Part shown: in pieces, positions 47,132-58,221 of the stretch
Layout of the letters: every line of letters starts with the position of its first letter
Position numbering within the stretch: position 1 is the first letter of the stretch
Assembly (NCBI GenBank): GCA_951812925.1
Contig: OX638369.1
Coordinates: 62,001 to 126,000, forward strand
DNA from: Calliopum simillimum
Lineage: Eukaryota; Arthropoda; Insecta; Diptera; Lauxaniidae
Length of the DNA stretch: 64,000 nucleotides
Direction: 5' to 3'
Position numbers and translations under genes: made by a program
Notes under the pieces: model-generated
Told to the model about the DNA's origin: nothing
Databases searched by the model: none
Seen by the model: only the letters and a program-made list of their open reading frames with translations

Positions 47132-47714
47132 CATACCCGTAAAGAGAAAAATCAACCATTTTTTGAGGACATCCATTAACGCCACAATGAATTTTGAAAA
47201 TTTAAAAATCTCGTGTTAAATAAACTAAGGTTCCACAGTGCTTAAATCTGGCTTGCAAATTAAATGAATTAGTCAGTAGGCCGTAAAGATTTTGAAGATA
47301 TCTTCCAAAAATATTATACAATTGGAAACGTTAAAAAGTACACTACACTACTGCTTGGATTAGCGCTATATGCCTTGAAAAGAATAACTCGGGTTCCGGA
47401 CCTGATAGGGAAAAATAGTTGCCGGATTCGGATACAAAAACCATAAATTAACGAAAAAAAGTTATCTAGATCTCATTATTTTAGCTTTTTGAAAAGGGGC
47501 GTGAGAATTGTGAAGAATTTGAAAGGGGGGCGCGAGCAAAAGCGATTTTGAACCGTTGTTGTAAAACTTGAATCATTTCAGAGAACATATGTTTGATGGA
47601 ACCAAAATCAATTTCAAAACCGAGAAATAAATTGAAAATTCGAATTAAGCAGTTAAAATTCATTAAAAAAGTTTTACAGTTTGAATATTTTTTTTTCCAT
47701 ATTTATGAGCATTT
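47132..47714. other. Unassigned spacer
   Basis: No gene, and nothing shared with other parts of the window that I can see. Confidence 0.4.
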
Positions 47715-49405
47715 TTATACCCTACACCCAGGGTATATTCACTTTATCCTTCCGTTTATAACGCAGAGAAGGATGCGTGGCAGGTATAGAAAAGTATATA
47801 TATTATTGATCAGAGTCACCTCCTGAGTCGATATAGCCATGTCCATCTGTCTGGCTGCACGGAGAAAAAAAATAGTACTTGCTACTTTATTTCTCATAAA
47901 TTTTACCAGAATTTCAAATCAGAATAGTGACAACTTCACACCGAAGTAAGATTCACCTTACTCTTTCAGTTAATTCAGAATGTATGTTTACTAGTCATTT
48001 TTATAAAAATTGGCGTGATATTTACCTAACTGTATAGTTCCAACAAAAAAAAAAAAAAAAACAAAAAAAAAAAAATTAACTTACCGGCGGTTCTTACCTC
48101 AACCCTGGCCCTTCCGTACATATCCGTACATATCCGATACATATCCTCTGGGCTGCTTACGCATGTGATGTAGAACCAAAAAAAAAATTTATATAAAGGA
48201 AATGTCAGTCCAAAAATAGAATTATAAAAGTCGAAATGATTCTATATTCTTATGATATTTACCTTACTCGTGTGGGGTGACAATTATGACACTCATTTTT
48301 GTGCGTGAAAAAAATAAAGTTATTTTGACTAGAACTATAAATTCAAAATGGTCATACATTTTTTTTCTGAAAGTATAAATTACTTTACATAAAGTCAAAT
48401 GTAGGAAATTTGTAGTAAATATTCCTTTATTATTTAACTACATTTTATTTGTAAATATGACGTTAGGGACCCATCAAATAGTTCTTACGTAAGGTAAATT
48501 ATATTTGAAATTTAGTACTTTAATTTTTCTACTAGCCGAGTGGAGTAAAAATTATGATGCGTATTTTTCTCCGTGTGGCTGGGTGTGCGTGGAACTAAAT
48601 TTTTTGGGAAAACTGAGCAACATAATTTAATGAAATTTGGCACTCTGCCTCCGTCGTAAAACTTAGCTCCGCGGATTGAAAATGAGTGAAATCTGTTATC
48701 TGACACGACTATCGCCCATACAAAAAAAAAAAAAAAATTCAAAATAAAACAATAAGAGCATTATCTGCAGTAATAGAAGCAAAATACACTTAAATACTAG
48801 GGATAGTAAGTACAAAAGTTTCAAAATGTTTTACTAAAAGCGTTTTTTGAGATAACCCATCTAAATTGCACTAGAACACTCAGATCAATAAATGCAAGCT
48901 CTGAGAAAAAACTAGGCGAATTTGAACAACAGGGCGTGGCACCTCCCATATAAGCAAAAGTTTCAAAATGTTATACTGAAAGTGTTTTTTGAGATAATAC
49001 AATTAAATTTCACTCAAACACTAAGAAACAACTGCAAACTCTAGGCAAAAAGTAGGCGAAGTAGAATTTGAGGGCGTGGCACTTCCCATAAAAGCGAAAG
49101 TTTCAAAATGCTATATTGAAAGATTTTTTTAAGAAAACCAAACCAAATTTCACTCAAACACTCAAAACAGTAAATGCAAGCTCTACGCAAAACCTAGTTC
49201 AACTCGGAGAAAAGGGCGTGGCACTCCCCATATAAACAATTTGACTCTCCTAGAAGTTATGAAAGAATAAAACAATTTATTTTAATAAAAACTTGTATGT
49301 ACAAGAATATTGCATAGTATTTATCAACTAAGTGTTTAATAATATACAAGAAATGCAGTGTAGGGTATTTAATTTTGGCCAGCGCAAAGATACCACTCTT
49401 ACTAG
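47715..49405 (+). mobile_element. Helentron H7, split by another transposon
   Basis: The 5' end TATACCCTACACCCAGGGTA is followed by the GTCCATCTGTCTGGCTG segment. The element resumes at 48576 after an insertion, with three GGCGTGGCAC(C/T) units near 48930-49220, and ends GGCCAGCGCAAAG then CTTACTAG (49398-49405). A further stretch of about 100 bp near 49240-49345 is not seen in other copies. Confidence 0.85.
47858..48575. mobile_element. TIR element inside H7, TSD TGGCTG
   Basis: CACGGAGAAAAA at the left and TTTTTCTCCGTG at the right are exact inverted repeats, bounded by TGGCTG at 47852-47857 and 48576-48581. The host sequence is known from other Helentron copies, so the borders are firm, although TGGC repeats there could inflate the duplication length. 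A 718-bp body has a poly-A tract and no coding sequence. Superfamily unknown. Confidence 0.8.
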
Positions 49406-49409
49406 TTCC

Positions 49410-50605
49410 GTTTTGAAGATGGTTCCGGTTAAATCATATCTTCTCTTCTTATAGGAGCTAAAATTGTATGTTTTTTTGTTTTTTTGTTTCTTTGTACTTA
49501 ATTCTGTGCCAATGTTTTTTCTCAAAAACGGCTACAGCGATTTCAATGAAACTTGGAATAGTGTTAGATATTAGCAAACAATGAATAATGATCTAGGTTT
49601 AAACTTTGTAAATGCTCACCAGAGGGCGTGGCACTGCACTAAATTTTAAATTTGATTTAGTCATAACTCGTAAACTATACAAGGTATTTGGATGAAATTT
49701 GGTCAGCTGGTAGGGCTTAATATTGCCTTGTAACAGACAAAAAGTGGCCGGGATCGAAGAAGTGCCACGCCCACTTTTCAGCCCTTGAAAATTTTGATTA
49801 AATATTACTCGAAAACGACTCCAACAATTTTTATGAAAATTTAGGAGATATTACCTCTGAAAACAAGGATGCATATGTGATACGCCGTTATATTGGAAAA
49901 ACTCGTTGAAGGGCGTGGCACCGCCCACAAAAATATAAAACGGTATAAAAAGAAAACTAATAAAGCAAACATTCTGAAATTAACTGTGAGGAGCCTAATT
50001 GCAATAGGGCATCTCTGATTTAAAAGTGGGCGAAATGTCGCCATTGCGCGCGGAGCCTTCCATACAAGCAAAATACGTTAAATGCTATTTCTCGCAAATG
50101 TTACAAGATATTTTAATGAAATTTGGTATGTAGGTACTACATATCAATGCCTTGTAATAACCGAAAAGTGGGCGGTATCGAAGAAGTGCCACGCCCCTTT
50201 TTTAACCATTGAAAATTTTAATTCAATATTTCTCGAAAACGACTTCAACAATTTTAATGAAAATTTTAAATATTTTTCCCCTGAAAACAAGTATTAATAT
50301 GTGATATGCCGTTATATTAGGAAAACTCGTTAGAGGGTGTGGCACCGCCCACAAAAATTTAATACGATATAAAAAGAAAACTACTAAAGCAATCTTTCTG
50401 AATTTTACTGTAGGGAATCTTTTTTTTATGAAGCACCTACGAGCTGAAGGTGGGCGTGGAACCTCCCATACAAGTAAAACAAATCAAATGCGATTTCTCG
50501 CAAATGGTACAACATATTTTGATAAAATTTGGTATGCGGATCTGGATCACGAGTATCTAAAGCATAACGAAAAGTGGGCTTTGTTCAATAATTGTCACGC
50601 CCACT
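49410..50605. repeat. Tandem array of about 410-420-bp units
   Basis: GAAGTGCCACGCCC recurs at about 49767 and 50185, with a third weaker copy near 50593. CGTGGCACCGCCCACAAAAAT recurs near 49914 and 50339. Units include a degenerate GGCGTGGCAC motif reminiscent of the Helentron arrays but are longer and different. No gene. Confidence 0.65.
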
Positions 50606-50607
50606 GT

Positions 50608-51020
50608 CCTGTATATAACATCCAATATAGCCAAAAATCGTGTTTTTGCACTTTTTCAACATTTTAGGCAAAGATATCTCCGTTAAAAAAAAAGATATCG
50701 TTATCGGTTTGATTGAGTTTTCAAGAAAAAAACTAGGGCTATTAACTGTCATACCAGATTTTACGGCATAATATTACCTTATCTTGTTATATAACTTCAA
50801 AAATAGGAAAAAAAATGGTGTCCTTTAAACATTTATGTAAGGATATCTCAAAGTCCAGAAGTAATAGAGCAATTCTAAGACCGGATTCGGATTAAGCATC
50901 AAAAATCACGTCTGGAGTGACTATTGCTGTATCCGGTTTTTGTTTGTGTTTTTTTATATACGAAAAAACCGATTTTTTTTTTAAATAAATGGTGCGGAAA
51001 CGATACCTTTTATATGTATG
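50608..51020. repeat. Copy of the right arm of P2
   Basis: From TATAACATCCAATATAGCC to GGTGCGGAAACGATACC it matches about 12920-13330. The matching left arm is absent. Confidence 0.8.
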
Positions 51021-51040
51021 TATGTATATATATATATACA

Positions 51041-51449
51041 TTAGGCCGGGTCAATTTGTTCGGGAGGCAAAAAATTGGCAAAGAGTATAGCAACAAAATA
51101 ATCTACGAAAAATTCCAAGAAACTTTGCCCAAGAAACCATGGGTCTAAAATCATTATCAAGCCGCCGTAAATTGCGTTGAAGTTTTGTATGTAGTACTTT
51201 AAAATACAATAAGAAAAACAAAAAATTCAAATTTTTTTTTACTTGTTTCATATAAAATTATTCAAGTATTTGAATTTTTTGTTTTTTTTTTATTGAATTT
51301 TAAAGTACTACATACAAAACTTCAACGCAATTTACGGCGGCTCGATATTGATTTTAGACCCATAGTTTCTTGAGCAAAGTTTCTTGGAATTTTTCGTAGA
51401 TTGTTTTGTTGCTATACTCTTTGCCGCAAAAAAATTTGACCCGGCCTAA
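51041..51449. mobile_element. Foldback element P6 (TTAGGCCGGGTC ends, TSD TATACA)
   Basis: TTAGGCCGGGTCAA at the left mirrors TTTGACCCGGCCTAA. The arms pair throughout (CTTCAACGCAATTTACGGCG). TATACA flanks both (51035-51040, 51450-51455). At 409 bp it is the shortest complete member of the TTARRG group here. Confidence 0.9.
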
Positions 51450-51530
51450 TATACATATATATATATTACACATATATATATATACAAGTATATGTATGTA
51501 CGTATATACATATATATGTGTACATAATAT

Positions 51531-51720
51531 GTATATAAATCCGAGACATTCTCAAAAATCGTTAAAAAAACTAAAATGTCAAAAAAAAAAAAAAACGGCT
51601 GGACGTTCGATTTCGCGGTTCCCGGATTCTGATACTAGAAGGGTCCCCCAACACCATCCCCGAAAGAAATCGCGGGTGGTATTTCAAAAAGTTGAAATTT
51701 TTTAAAAACCACCGTGGATG
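51531..51720. repeat. Copy of the inner end of the outer palindrome arm
   Basis: From CCGAGACATTCTCAAAAATC to AAAAACCACCGTG it matches 23028-23210. Together with the P2-arm copy and the AT array between them it forms a paralogue of the 13.3-23.2 kb locus without P3, P4 and P5. Confidence 0.8.
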
Positions 51721-52995
51721 CGATATTTCAGCCCCCATACAAGAGACGAAATATTTTGGGTGCGTGGCGTATCCCATTTATTTATTTCAGGTCATTCTAT
51801 TTCTCTTAAAAAATTTGGAGTTCTTGATATTTTTCTATACCATTCGATATTTTCCGAGTTTTTTCTTATTATTTTTCTTATCGGTTAGTTTATCATTTTG
51901 AAAGCATTGGAGGTGAAAAGGTACGAGTTTCATAACAAAAAATAGCTATGAATAAAAACATCGACTAAAATAATAAGATCAGATTGTTGACCGAGTAGGG
52001 ATCGGTCTCCAGGTACTGTTCTCTGAAATGGAACAAATTTTTCATGGTGCATATTTACATCAAAATTATACTTTTGGTGCCCGAGGAACAAAATTCCGAA
52101 AAACTTAAGTTTTTGAACCAGCCTAATGTATAGTACATAGATATGAAAACAAAATAAAATTTGACAGCGGAAACATGTACGAAAACAAATGATGGCAACA
52201 AAAAACAAGAAATTCAGCATTTAAGCTGCTATTCAAAACAAAAGCGCTTCGTTTAATATATGTACGCACGTACCTATTCGGATTTTTCATTTCGTACGAA
52301 ATAATTAACACTTTCAAGTTCAAGGTCAGTTGAAATTCCGCCGATCATAAGTGCTAAGTTTTTTTTAAAATGATAAATGGTTTTCTGTTCCCAGTCATAT
52401 CAAATGAAACGAAAAAGTGCAAAAGTCTCTCAGTATTTCGTTAAATAAAAGCTCATCATCACGATAAGGCTAAATTTGAAAGCCTATGTATATGTGAAAC
52501 AGGTTTTCGTATCAGTAAAATTTTCCTACTAGCGTTATTTATACGATAATTTGCTGATGAAATTTTATCTTTTCAAGAACAAAATCTTGTTTCAATTGTT
52601 TTTTATTTTTCAAATTAGGTACAAAGCTGAAAATAACTGTGACCCTCACGGCTGAGTTAAATCAAACATATCTTTTTGATTTTTGGCAAAACAACCTAAC
52701 TCGAGATAATACAATTTCCATGACTTAAGGTATAAACATAAAGTTTAAATACGCTTATTTTGGTGTAATCGCCATGTTTATGATTTTTAATTCCAAAAAA
52801 ATAGAGTTGGCCCATAATTCGCGCAAGGTTTGAATTTGCCGCAATATGTGCGGGTAAAGTGTTGCCAACCAAAAAAAGAAAACAGTTTGACATCTAATAG
52901 TTTAGGGCTAGTAAAAATAAGAGAGGAGATTCAACGCCGCATCAACGAAATTCAGCCACAGTTTTTCACCTTTTATGAATGTTATTTCTCCCGAT
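51721..52995. other. Unassigned DNA with a solitary CCTAA terminus
   Basis: No gene recognised. CCAGCCTAA followed by TGTATA at 52119-52132 looks like the right end of a TTAGG-group element, but no matching left end was found. Confidence 0.4.
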
Positions 52996-53124
52996 GCATT
53001 TTACAAAACAACCTAAGTCCCTCTTCGTGAGAAAAGCAAAAGCAAATAACTTTTGCTTGTGTCGTCAGGTTATGTGCTTTTGCTTTTTTCACGAAAAGGA
53101 ACTTCGGTTGTTTTGTCAAAATGC
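52996..53124. mobile_element. Palindromic MITE S3
   Basis: GCATTTTACAAAACAACC is mirrored by GGTTGTTTTGTCAAAATGC. Inside, AAAGCAAAAGCAAATAAC faces GTTATGTGCTTTTGCTTT. It is related to 11614-11766. Confidence 0.7.
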
Positions 53125-53142
53125 CACAGATATGTATGTATA

Positions 53143-55044
53143 TTAGAGCGCCCATATGTGCGAAATTCTGATTTTGTTTGCTCCCCGTCCATTTCCTGAA
53201 ATTAGAGGTCAAAAAAATAAGATCTCAAAAAAAAATTTGGAATCGGTAGTGGAAAAAACCCAGCCGGTTTTCGATCAAAGGTCGAAAAATTGACTACAAA
53301 AAAGGCAAGTATTCATTTTTTCGCAATGTTTTCAAGACAATTTTTGTAGAAAATGATTAGGTCAAACTTATTTTCTTAAAAAGTTTTGGTCCAAAAATTA
53401 AATTTGTTGCTATTTCGGTACAAAAATTTAAATTTTTTAAGAAAATTTGCATGACTTTTTTTCTATAAAATGGTTTTTTGTAGTATTCGGAGGGCGGAAT
53501 ATTTGTTCTGGAATTCTGTTATTGTAGGGAATTAAATGAAAAATTATTAAAAAATATTAGTTTTTAAAAAATGGAGCCCGTTTCGAAGTTAAGAAAAAAA
53601 TGTATTTTTTATTTTTTTCTTCTTAATTTTTAATTTGATAAGAAAAAATTTTGCGAGCTATATTTTCTAAGCTAATTTGGGGTCGCTGAACACGAAAATA
53701 GCATTTATTTTCGTTTTAGTGCGTTTTTGGGCGGTTCTAGTAGAGATAATCGAAAATTTCGATTTACGTGCTCGCAGCCCAGAAAAAAATTTAAATCAAA
53801 TTGTCATGAATACCACAAAGGTGTTAAGTTACACGTGAGTATTAACTGAATAAGAAAAAATGTTTTCAAAATCAGTTCATCGAATGATTTTTAAAATGAG
53901 GTCGAAAAACGGAATTTTTAAAAAAACCACTACAAACCAAAATCAAAATAGTCATTTAAGATGTATATATTGATGCGAAATCCGAAACTGGACGCAAAAT
54001 TGCTGTATCATTTATGGTTTGTGAGATATCTTACCCCTAATGTTCAAAGGATCGTGACAAATGGAGAGATTTCATATTGGCCCTATGCTCCTCCTAGGAG
54101 TTAAAGGAGAATACATACATATATACATACAATGTTCAAAAAACATGATTTTTGAGGTTGTGTAGAACACGCACGATATCGTTTTGGTCTTTTCTATGAA
54201 ATGCATCATTTAGTACTGTTCTTCTTCTTCAAAATGAGCTATAAAAAGGTTTTGTATGATTTTTCTTTAAAAAGTTATGACCATTTTAAAATAACATTAT
54301 TAAAGATATAGCAATATGGCAATTGCTATAGAAAATCCATAGATGATTTTTAACTTTCATGATGTCATTTTAAAATGGTCATTACTTTTTTAAAAAAAAT
54401 CACACAAGCCCATTTCATAGCTCGTTTTGAAGGTAAAAAGCAGTTCTAAATGATGCACTTAATAAAAACTAGCAGTACATTTTCTTGCATCTAATAAAGC
54501 AGCAATTAAAAGAAAAAAATTTAAATATTTAATTTTTTTCAAACTTTGGGACCGGCTCTATACCTTAAAACTTAATATTTTTAAATAATTTTTTTTTTAA
54601 ATTAAACAACATTTAATTATCTCTAACATAAGAATTTAAAAACAAATATTCCGCCCTTTAAAAATTACAAAAAACCAATTTGTAGAAAAAAAGTTGAGAA
54701 AATTTTCTTAAAAAGTTTAAATTTTTGCACTGAAATAGCAAAAAATTTAAATTCTGGACCAAAACTTTTTAAGAAGATAATGTTGACCTAGTCATTCTCT
54801 ACAAAAACTTTCTTCAAAACAATGCGAAAAAATGATTAGTTTCGAAGTAACGGGCAGACAAAGCGACTTGCCTTTTTTTAGCCAATTTTTCGACCTTTGA
54901 TCGAAAACCGGCTGGGTTTTTTCCACTACCGATTCCAAATTTTTTTTTGAGATCTTATTTTTTTGACCTCTAATTTCAGGAAATGGACGGGGAGCAAACA
55001 AAATTACAACTTTGCACATTTCATATATCTTGTGGGCGCTCTAA
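53143..55044. mobile_element. Foldback element P11 (TTAGAGCGCCC ends, TSD TGTATA)
   Basis: TTAGAGCGCCCA mirrors TGGGCGCTCTAA. TGTATA lies outside both ends (53137-53142, 55045-55050). The arms match 38008-41411 and each other (GAGGTCAAAAAAATAAGATC). It contains a LINE tail insertion at 54049-54130. Confidence 0.85.
54049..54130 (+). mobile_element. 82-bp LINE tail insertion with 10-bp TSD
   Basis: The sequence GATCGTGACAAATGGAGAG to GGAGAATACATACATA is the same as the 3' end at 63830-63900. AATGTTCAAA flanks it (54039-54048, 54131-54140), and the sister foldback arm shows the intact site. It is a severely 5'-truncated retrotransposition. Confidence 0.9.
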
Positions 55045-55050
55045 TGTATA

Positions 55051-55280
55051 TGGGCACGGCCATTTACCCATATTTCATAAGTATACATCTAATTCTGTAT
55101 GCGTAACGTTACTAACGCTTTTGTGTAACGTTACCAACGTTGCTTTAACTTCTGTAAATCCATCAAACTTTTTTTGAAACTTGAAACCATTTCGGAAGAA
55201 ACACACTCAAACAAAAAAAAAAAAAAATTTGTAAAAATGCAATATCTCGCGAAAACGTTCAGTTAAGATGTTAATTCAAA
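55051..55280. other. Unassigned spacer
   Basis: No gene or repeat recognised. Confidence 0.4.
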
Positions 55281-55530
55281 CAGACTTTTCATGTATGATC
55301 GACCTTGAACACAGCCCCATCTTAAGTTTTTGTCGTCATTTTTGTTCTACCTGTGACTTCTAGCTGCCCGGCGTGTGTTGTTGAGTAAAATATTAAAACT
55401 AACTTTTCAGACTTTTCATGTATGATCGACCTTGAACACAGCCCCATCTTAAGTTTTTGACGTCATTTTTGTTCTACCTGTGACTTCTAGCTGCCCGGCG
55501 TGTGTTGTTGAGTAAAATATTAAAACTAAT
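55281..55530. repeat. Tandem duplication, period 127 bp
   Basis: CAGACTTTTCATGTATGATC to GAGTAAAATATTAAAACTAA appears twice with almost no differences, so it is recent. Confidence 0.85.
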
Positions 55531-55789
55531 ATTAAACTATTATGGAAGTTTGATTTTGAATTGAATTTCTCGGCTAGGCAAGGTCAACCAATAACGCAAG
55601 TGTAACATAATTGTTTCTTAGAAAAAAAAAATTTTCATATGAGAGCAAAGAAATAAAAATACTCTAAAACAAACCGGCCCACAGTGGGGCAAGGAGCTCT
55701 CATATGTGGCATCAAATAAACGGAGCTACGCACTGCAACCAAATTACATATACATACTAAGGATGGATCACTGAAGCTTTCAACAAAAT

Positions 55790-56240
55790 TTGGTTGAATT
55801 TGAACAAGAGGGCGTGGCACCTCCCATACAAGCCAAATCTTAAAAACTCTATACTGATGGTACTATCTGAGATAATCATACCAAATTTCGCACACTTGCT
55901 ACCAATAATGTGGGTAAACTCTGATAGGAAAATTTGCGAATTCGAATAAGAGGGCGTGGTACCACCCATACAAACAAAGTCTTACAAACTATACTGAGGG
56001 TACTATCTGAGATAATCAAACCAAATTTCGTACACTTTCTACCAATAGTATAGGTAAACTCTGGTAGGAAAATTAGCGAATTCGGACAAGAGGGCGTGGT
56101 ACCTCCCATACAAGCAAAATCTTAAAAACTCTATATTGAGAGTGCTTTCTGAGATAATCGAAGCAAATTTGGTACAATTGCTACGAATAGTAAAAGTCAG
56201 CTCTGATAGAAAATTAAGAGACACGCTTTCAGGTATTTTG
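55790..56240. repeat. Three units of a Helentron-like tandem array
   Basis: GAGGGCGTGG(C/T)ACCTCCCATA recurs near 55808, 55951 and 56092, with GAGATAATC between. The period of about 142 bp and the core word match the Helentron internal units, but neither Helentron end is present, so the array stands alone. Confidence 0.7.
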
Positions 56241-56265
56241 ACCAATATTGGGACTTGAAATGAGA

Positions 56266-56457
56266 TCATTTCTTACTTAAGTGCTCGTGATGACCACCTG
56301 TCCTCTTTTCCATCTGTTTTAACAAAAAACCGAATTGCTGTTCAAAATTATCCTGTCCAGAACTAAACATAATGTTTATAAGTTCTTGTCTCGTGACAAA
56401 TAATAAGTTAGAGGCCATTTGTAAAACAAAATTTGAAATTTTGAATAATGTCGGCAA
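56266..56457 (-). CDS. Small open frame, unrecognised
   Basis: A possible 50-residue product from an internal ATG (CAAATGGCC, near 56419), reading MASNLLFVTRQELINIMF, then DNFEQQFGFLLKQMEKR. It looks more protein-like than other short frames here and may be a relic of a gene or transposon. No family recognised and no splice context found. Confidence 0.2.
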   Translation of the reverse strand: MPTLFKISNFVLQMASNLLFVTRQELINIMFSSGQDNFEQQFGFLLKQMEKRTGGHHEHLSKK

Positions 56458-56459
56458 TG

Positions 56460-57099
56460 CAAGAAAAAATATTTTATTTTAGGTTACGTTCTAAAAATCG
56501 ATGTAAATTTTAAAGTAGCAAAAAGTAGCAAAATTTTCTTGTCGCTTCTAGAAGGCAATACTTAACGGAATATTTTTGAATCATTACTAATGCTTGGAAA
56601 GGCTTGGACCCCAATTAAATTATCTATTATATATTTAATTTCACAAAATTTTTCTTCTCCATTTTATTTAACTTGCCTACCTAAATGTGTAAACATTTTT
56701 AAGGAAAAAAACATGTTTATATACGGTTACATACCTGAAGATGAAAGCTCCATGGTCAAATAATATTAAATGTTAATAAACTTTAGCAAAAAACTGCTTT
56801 GATTGATATGGAAATAACTTATAAAAATTATTTCAGTCTACAAAGTTAAAGTTTGGCGTGCTGTAGTGATGAAATGGGTTTGTTACAAGTCATTTGAAAA
56901 ATGGCAAATAGTACGTTGGTTAATATTGTACTTAACCAATATAAAAGGATATCCTTAAATAACATTTAATTTTTTGAATTATCGCCAGGTATTGAGAGAA
57001 TCTGCCCCACTGTGCGGCCTAACTAATTATACATTGATTGTTTAACTACATATTATAGTATACTAATGAAGAACTAATTTTACACCTATGAAATAGCTC
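56460..57099. other. Unassigned DNA
   Basis: AT-rich, with no gene or repeat recognised. Confidence 0.4.
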
Positions 57100-57103
57100 T
57101 TAA

Positions 57104-57593
57104 GGGCCGTCCACAAGTACAGTCTTACCTGCGCAAGCCTAGTTCGTGCAAACTAGAGAGTCTGCGCATACTTTTTATATCGCGTCCACACGACACAGGC
57201 AAGTCTGTGCAGTTTTCAGTATACTTCATTTTTATTGAAAAATGACGTCAGACAAACATTTTATTTTCATTTGAATTGTTTTTTCTTTTGTATATTTTCC
57301 AAAATAAATCAATGGAAAAACGCATAATTTTCATGACAGAGCAACATACATGCATTTGAAGACTGCAATTTAAGCGACAGATTGAAGGCATGGCCTGTAC
57401 GCCGTCCATACGTTCCAACTTGCCTGCGCAATCTTAGTTTGCACAAAAGAATCTTTGCAAAGTCAAAGAAAGTACAGGCCGCACTTTTGAACTGTGCAAA
57501 CTTGACTTTTGCCGTCCACACGTACAGACTTACCTGCACAAACCAGTTTGCGCAGGTAAGTCTTGAGGTAAAACTGTGCGTGTGGACGGCCCT
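57104..57593. mobile_element. MITE with TTAA target and repeated CGTCCACACG words
   Basis: GGGCCGTCCACA follows TTAA at the left (57100-57103). TGTGGACGGCCCT precedes TTAA at the right (57594-57597), with one base offset. GCCGTCCACACGT or variants recur near 57181, 57403, 57511 and 57583, beside CTTACCTGCGCA words. TTAA suggests piggyBac- or Kolobok-type mobilisation. No transposase. Confidence 0.7.
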
Positions 57594-57744
57594 TTAAGCT
57601 TCAAGCTACCGAGTTAACATATTGATGAAAAAGACAATAAGTAAAACTAACATGATTATAGTCCCTTTCACAAACCTTGTTGTTTTGCAATTTTTTTTGC
57701 ACTAAAATTAGCTTAAACTTTTATGTAGAGATTACGTGTCGGAT

Positions 57745-58219
57745 CAGTGTTGTCAGGTTAGGGGATTTCCCCGTAGATTTAGTGGATTAAATAAGGTCTA
57801 GCAGGCAATCTAGGGGATACATATTTAGGGGACTCGTTCAGGGGATTTTAAAAGGGTCTTGAGGAAATTTAGGGGATACATTTATGGGATTTTAGGGATC
57901 GAAATTAATCTCCACAGCTAATTTTCAAAAATATAGAAAGCAAAGTAAGGAATCAATTAGCGGCAGAAGCCATGCTTCCGTTAAACGTAATTTATCGAAC
58001 GCAATATTATTTTTGGTCACCAAAGTATAAAATTTTCAATTTGGGGGAAATTTCGCCAAAAAATCAAAATTTTCGAGAAATTTCGCTATTAAAAAATATT
58101 CATTCAGTTTTGAAATTTGGAAATCTTTTTTTTTGGTAACCAAAATATAAAATTTTCAATTTAGGAAATTTCGTTAAATTTGGGGGAAAATATTTAGGTG
58201 AGCCTACCTGGCAACACTG
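57745..58219. mobile_element. CAGTGTTG-ended element, hAT-like
   Basis: CAGTGTTGTCAGGTTAGG at the left mirrors CCTACCTGGCAACACTG. The CAGTGTTGCCA style is common in hAT MITEs. No 8-bp duplication is seen, possibly because the next element abuts the right end. The interior repeats AGGGGAT words. Confidence 0.6.
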
Positions 58220-58221
58220 TG

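Noticed and set aside
50428..50667. 79-residue frame (MKHLRAEGGRGTSHT) as a gene
   Set aside because: It spans the boundary between a tandem array and a copy of a P2 arm; no plausible protein.
57309..57597. Two overlapping frames around 57.4 kb
   Set aside because: They lie in the palindromic TTAA MITE and arise from its GC-richer repeated words.
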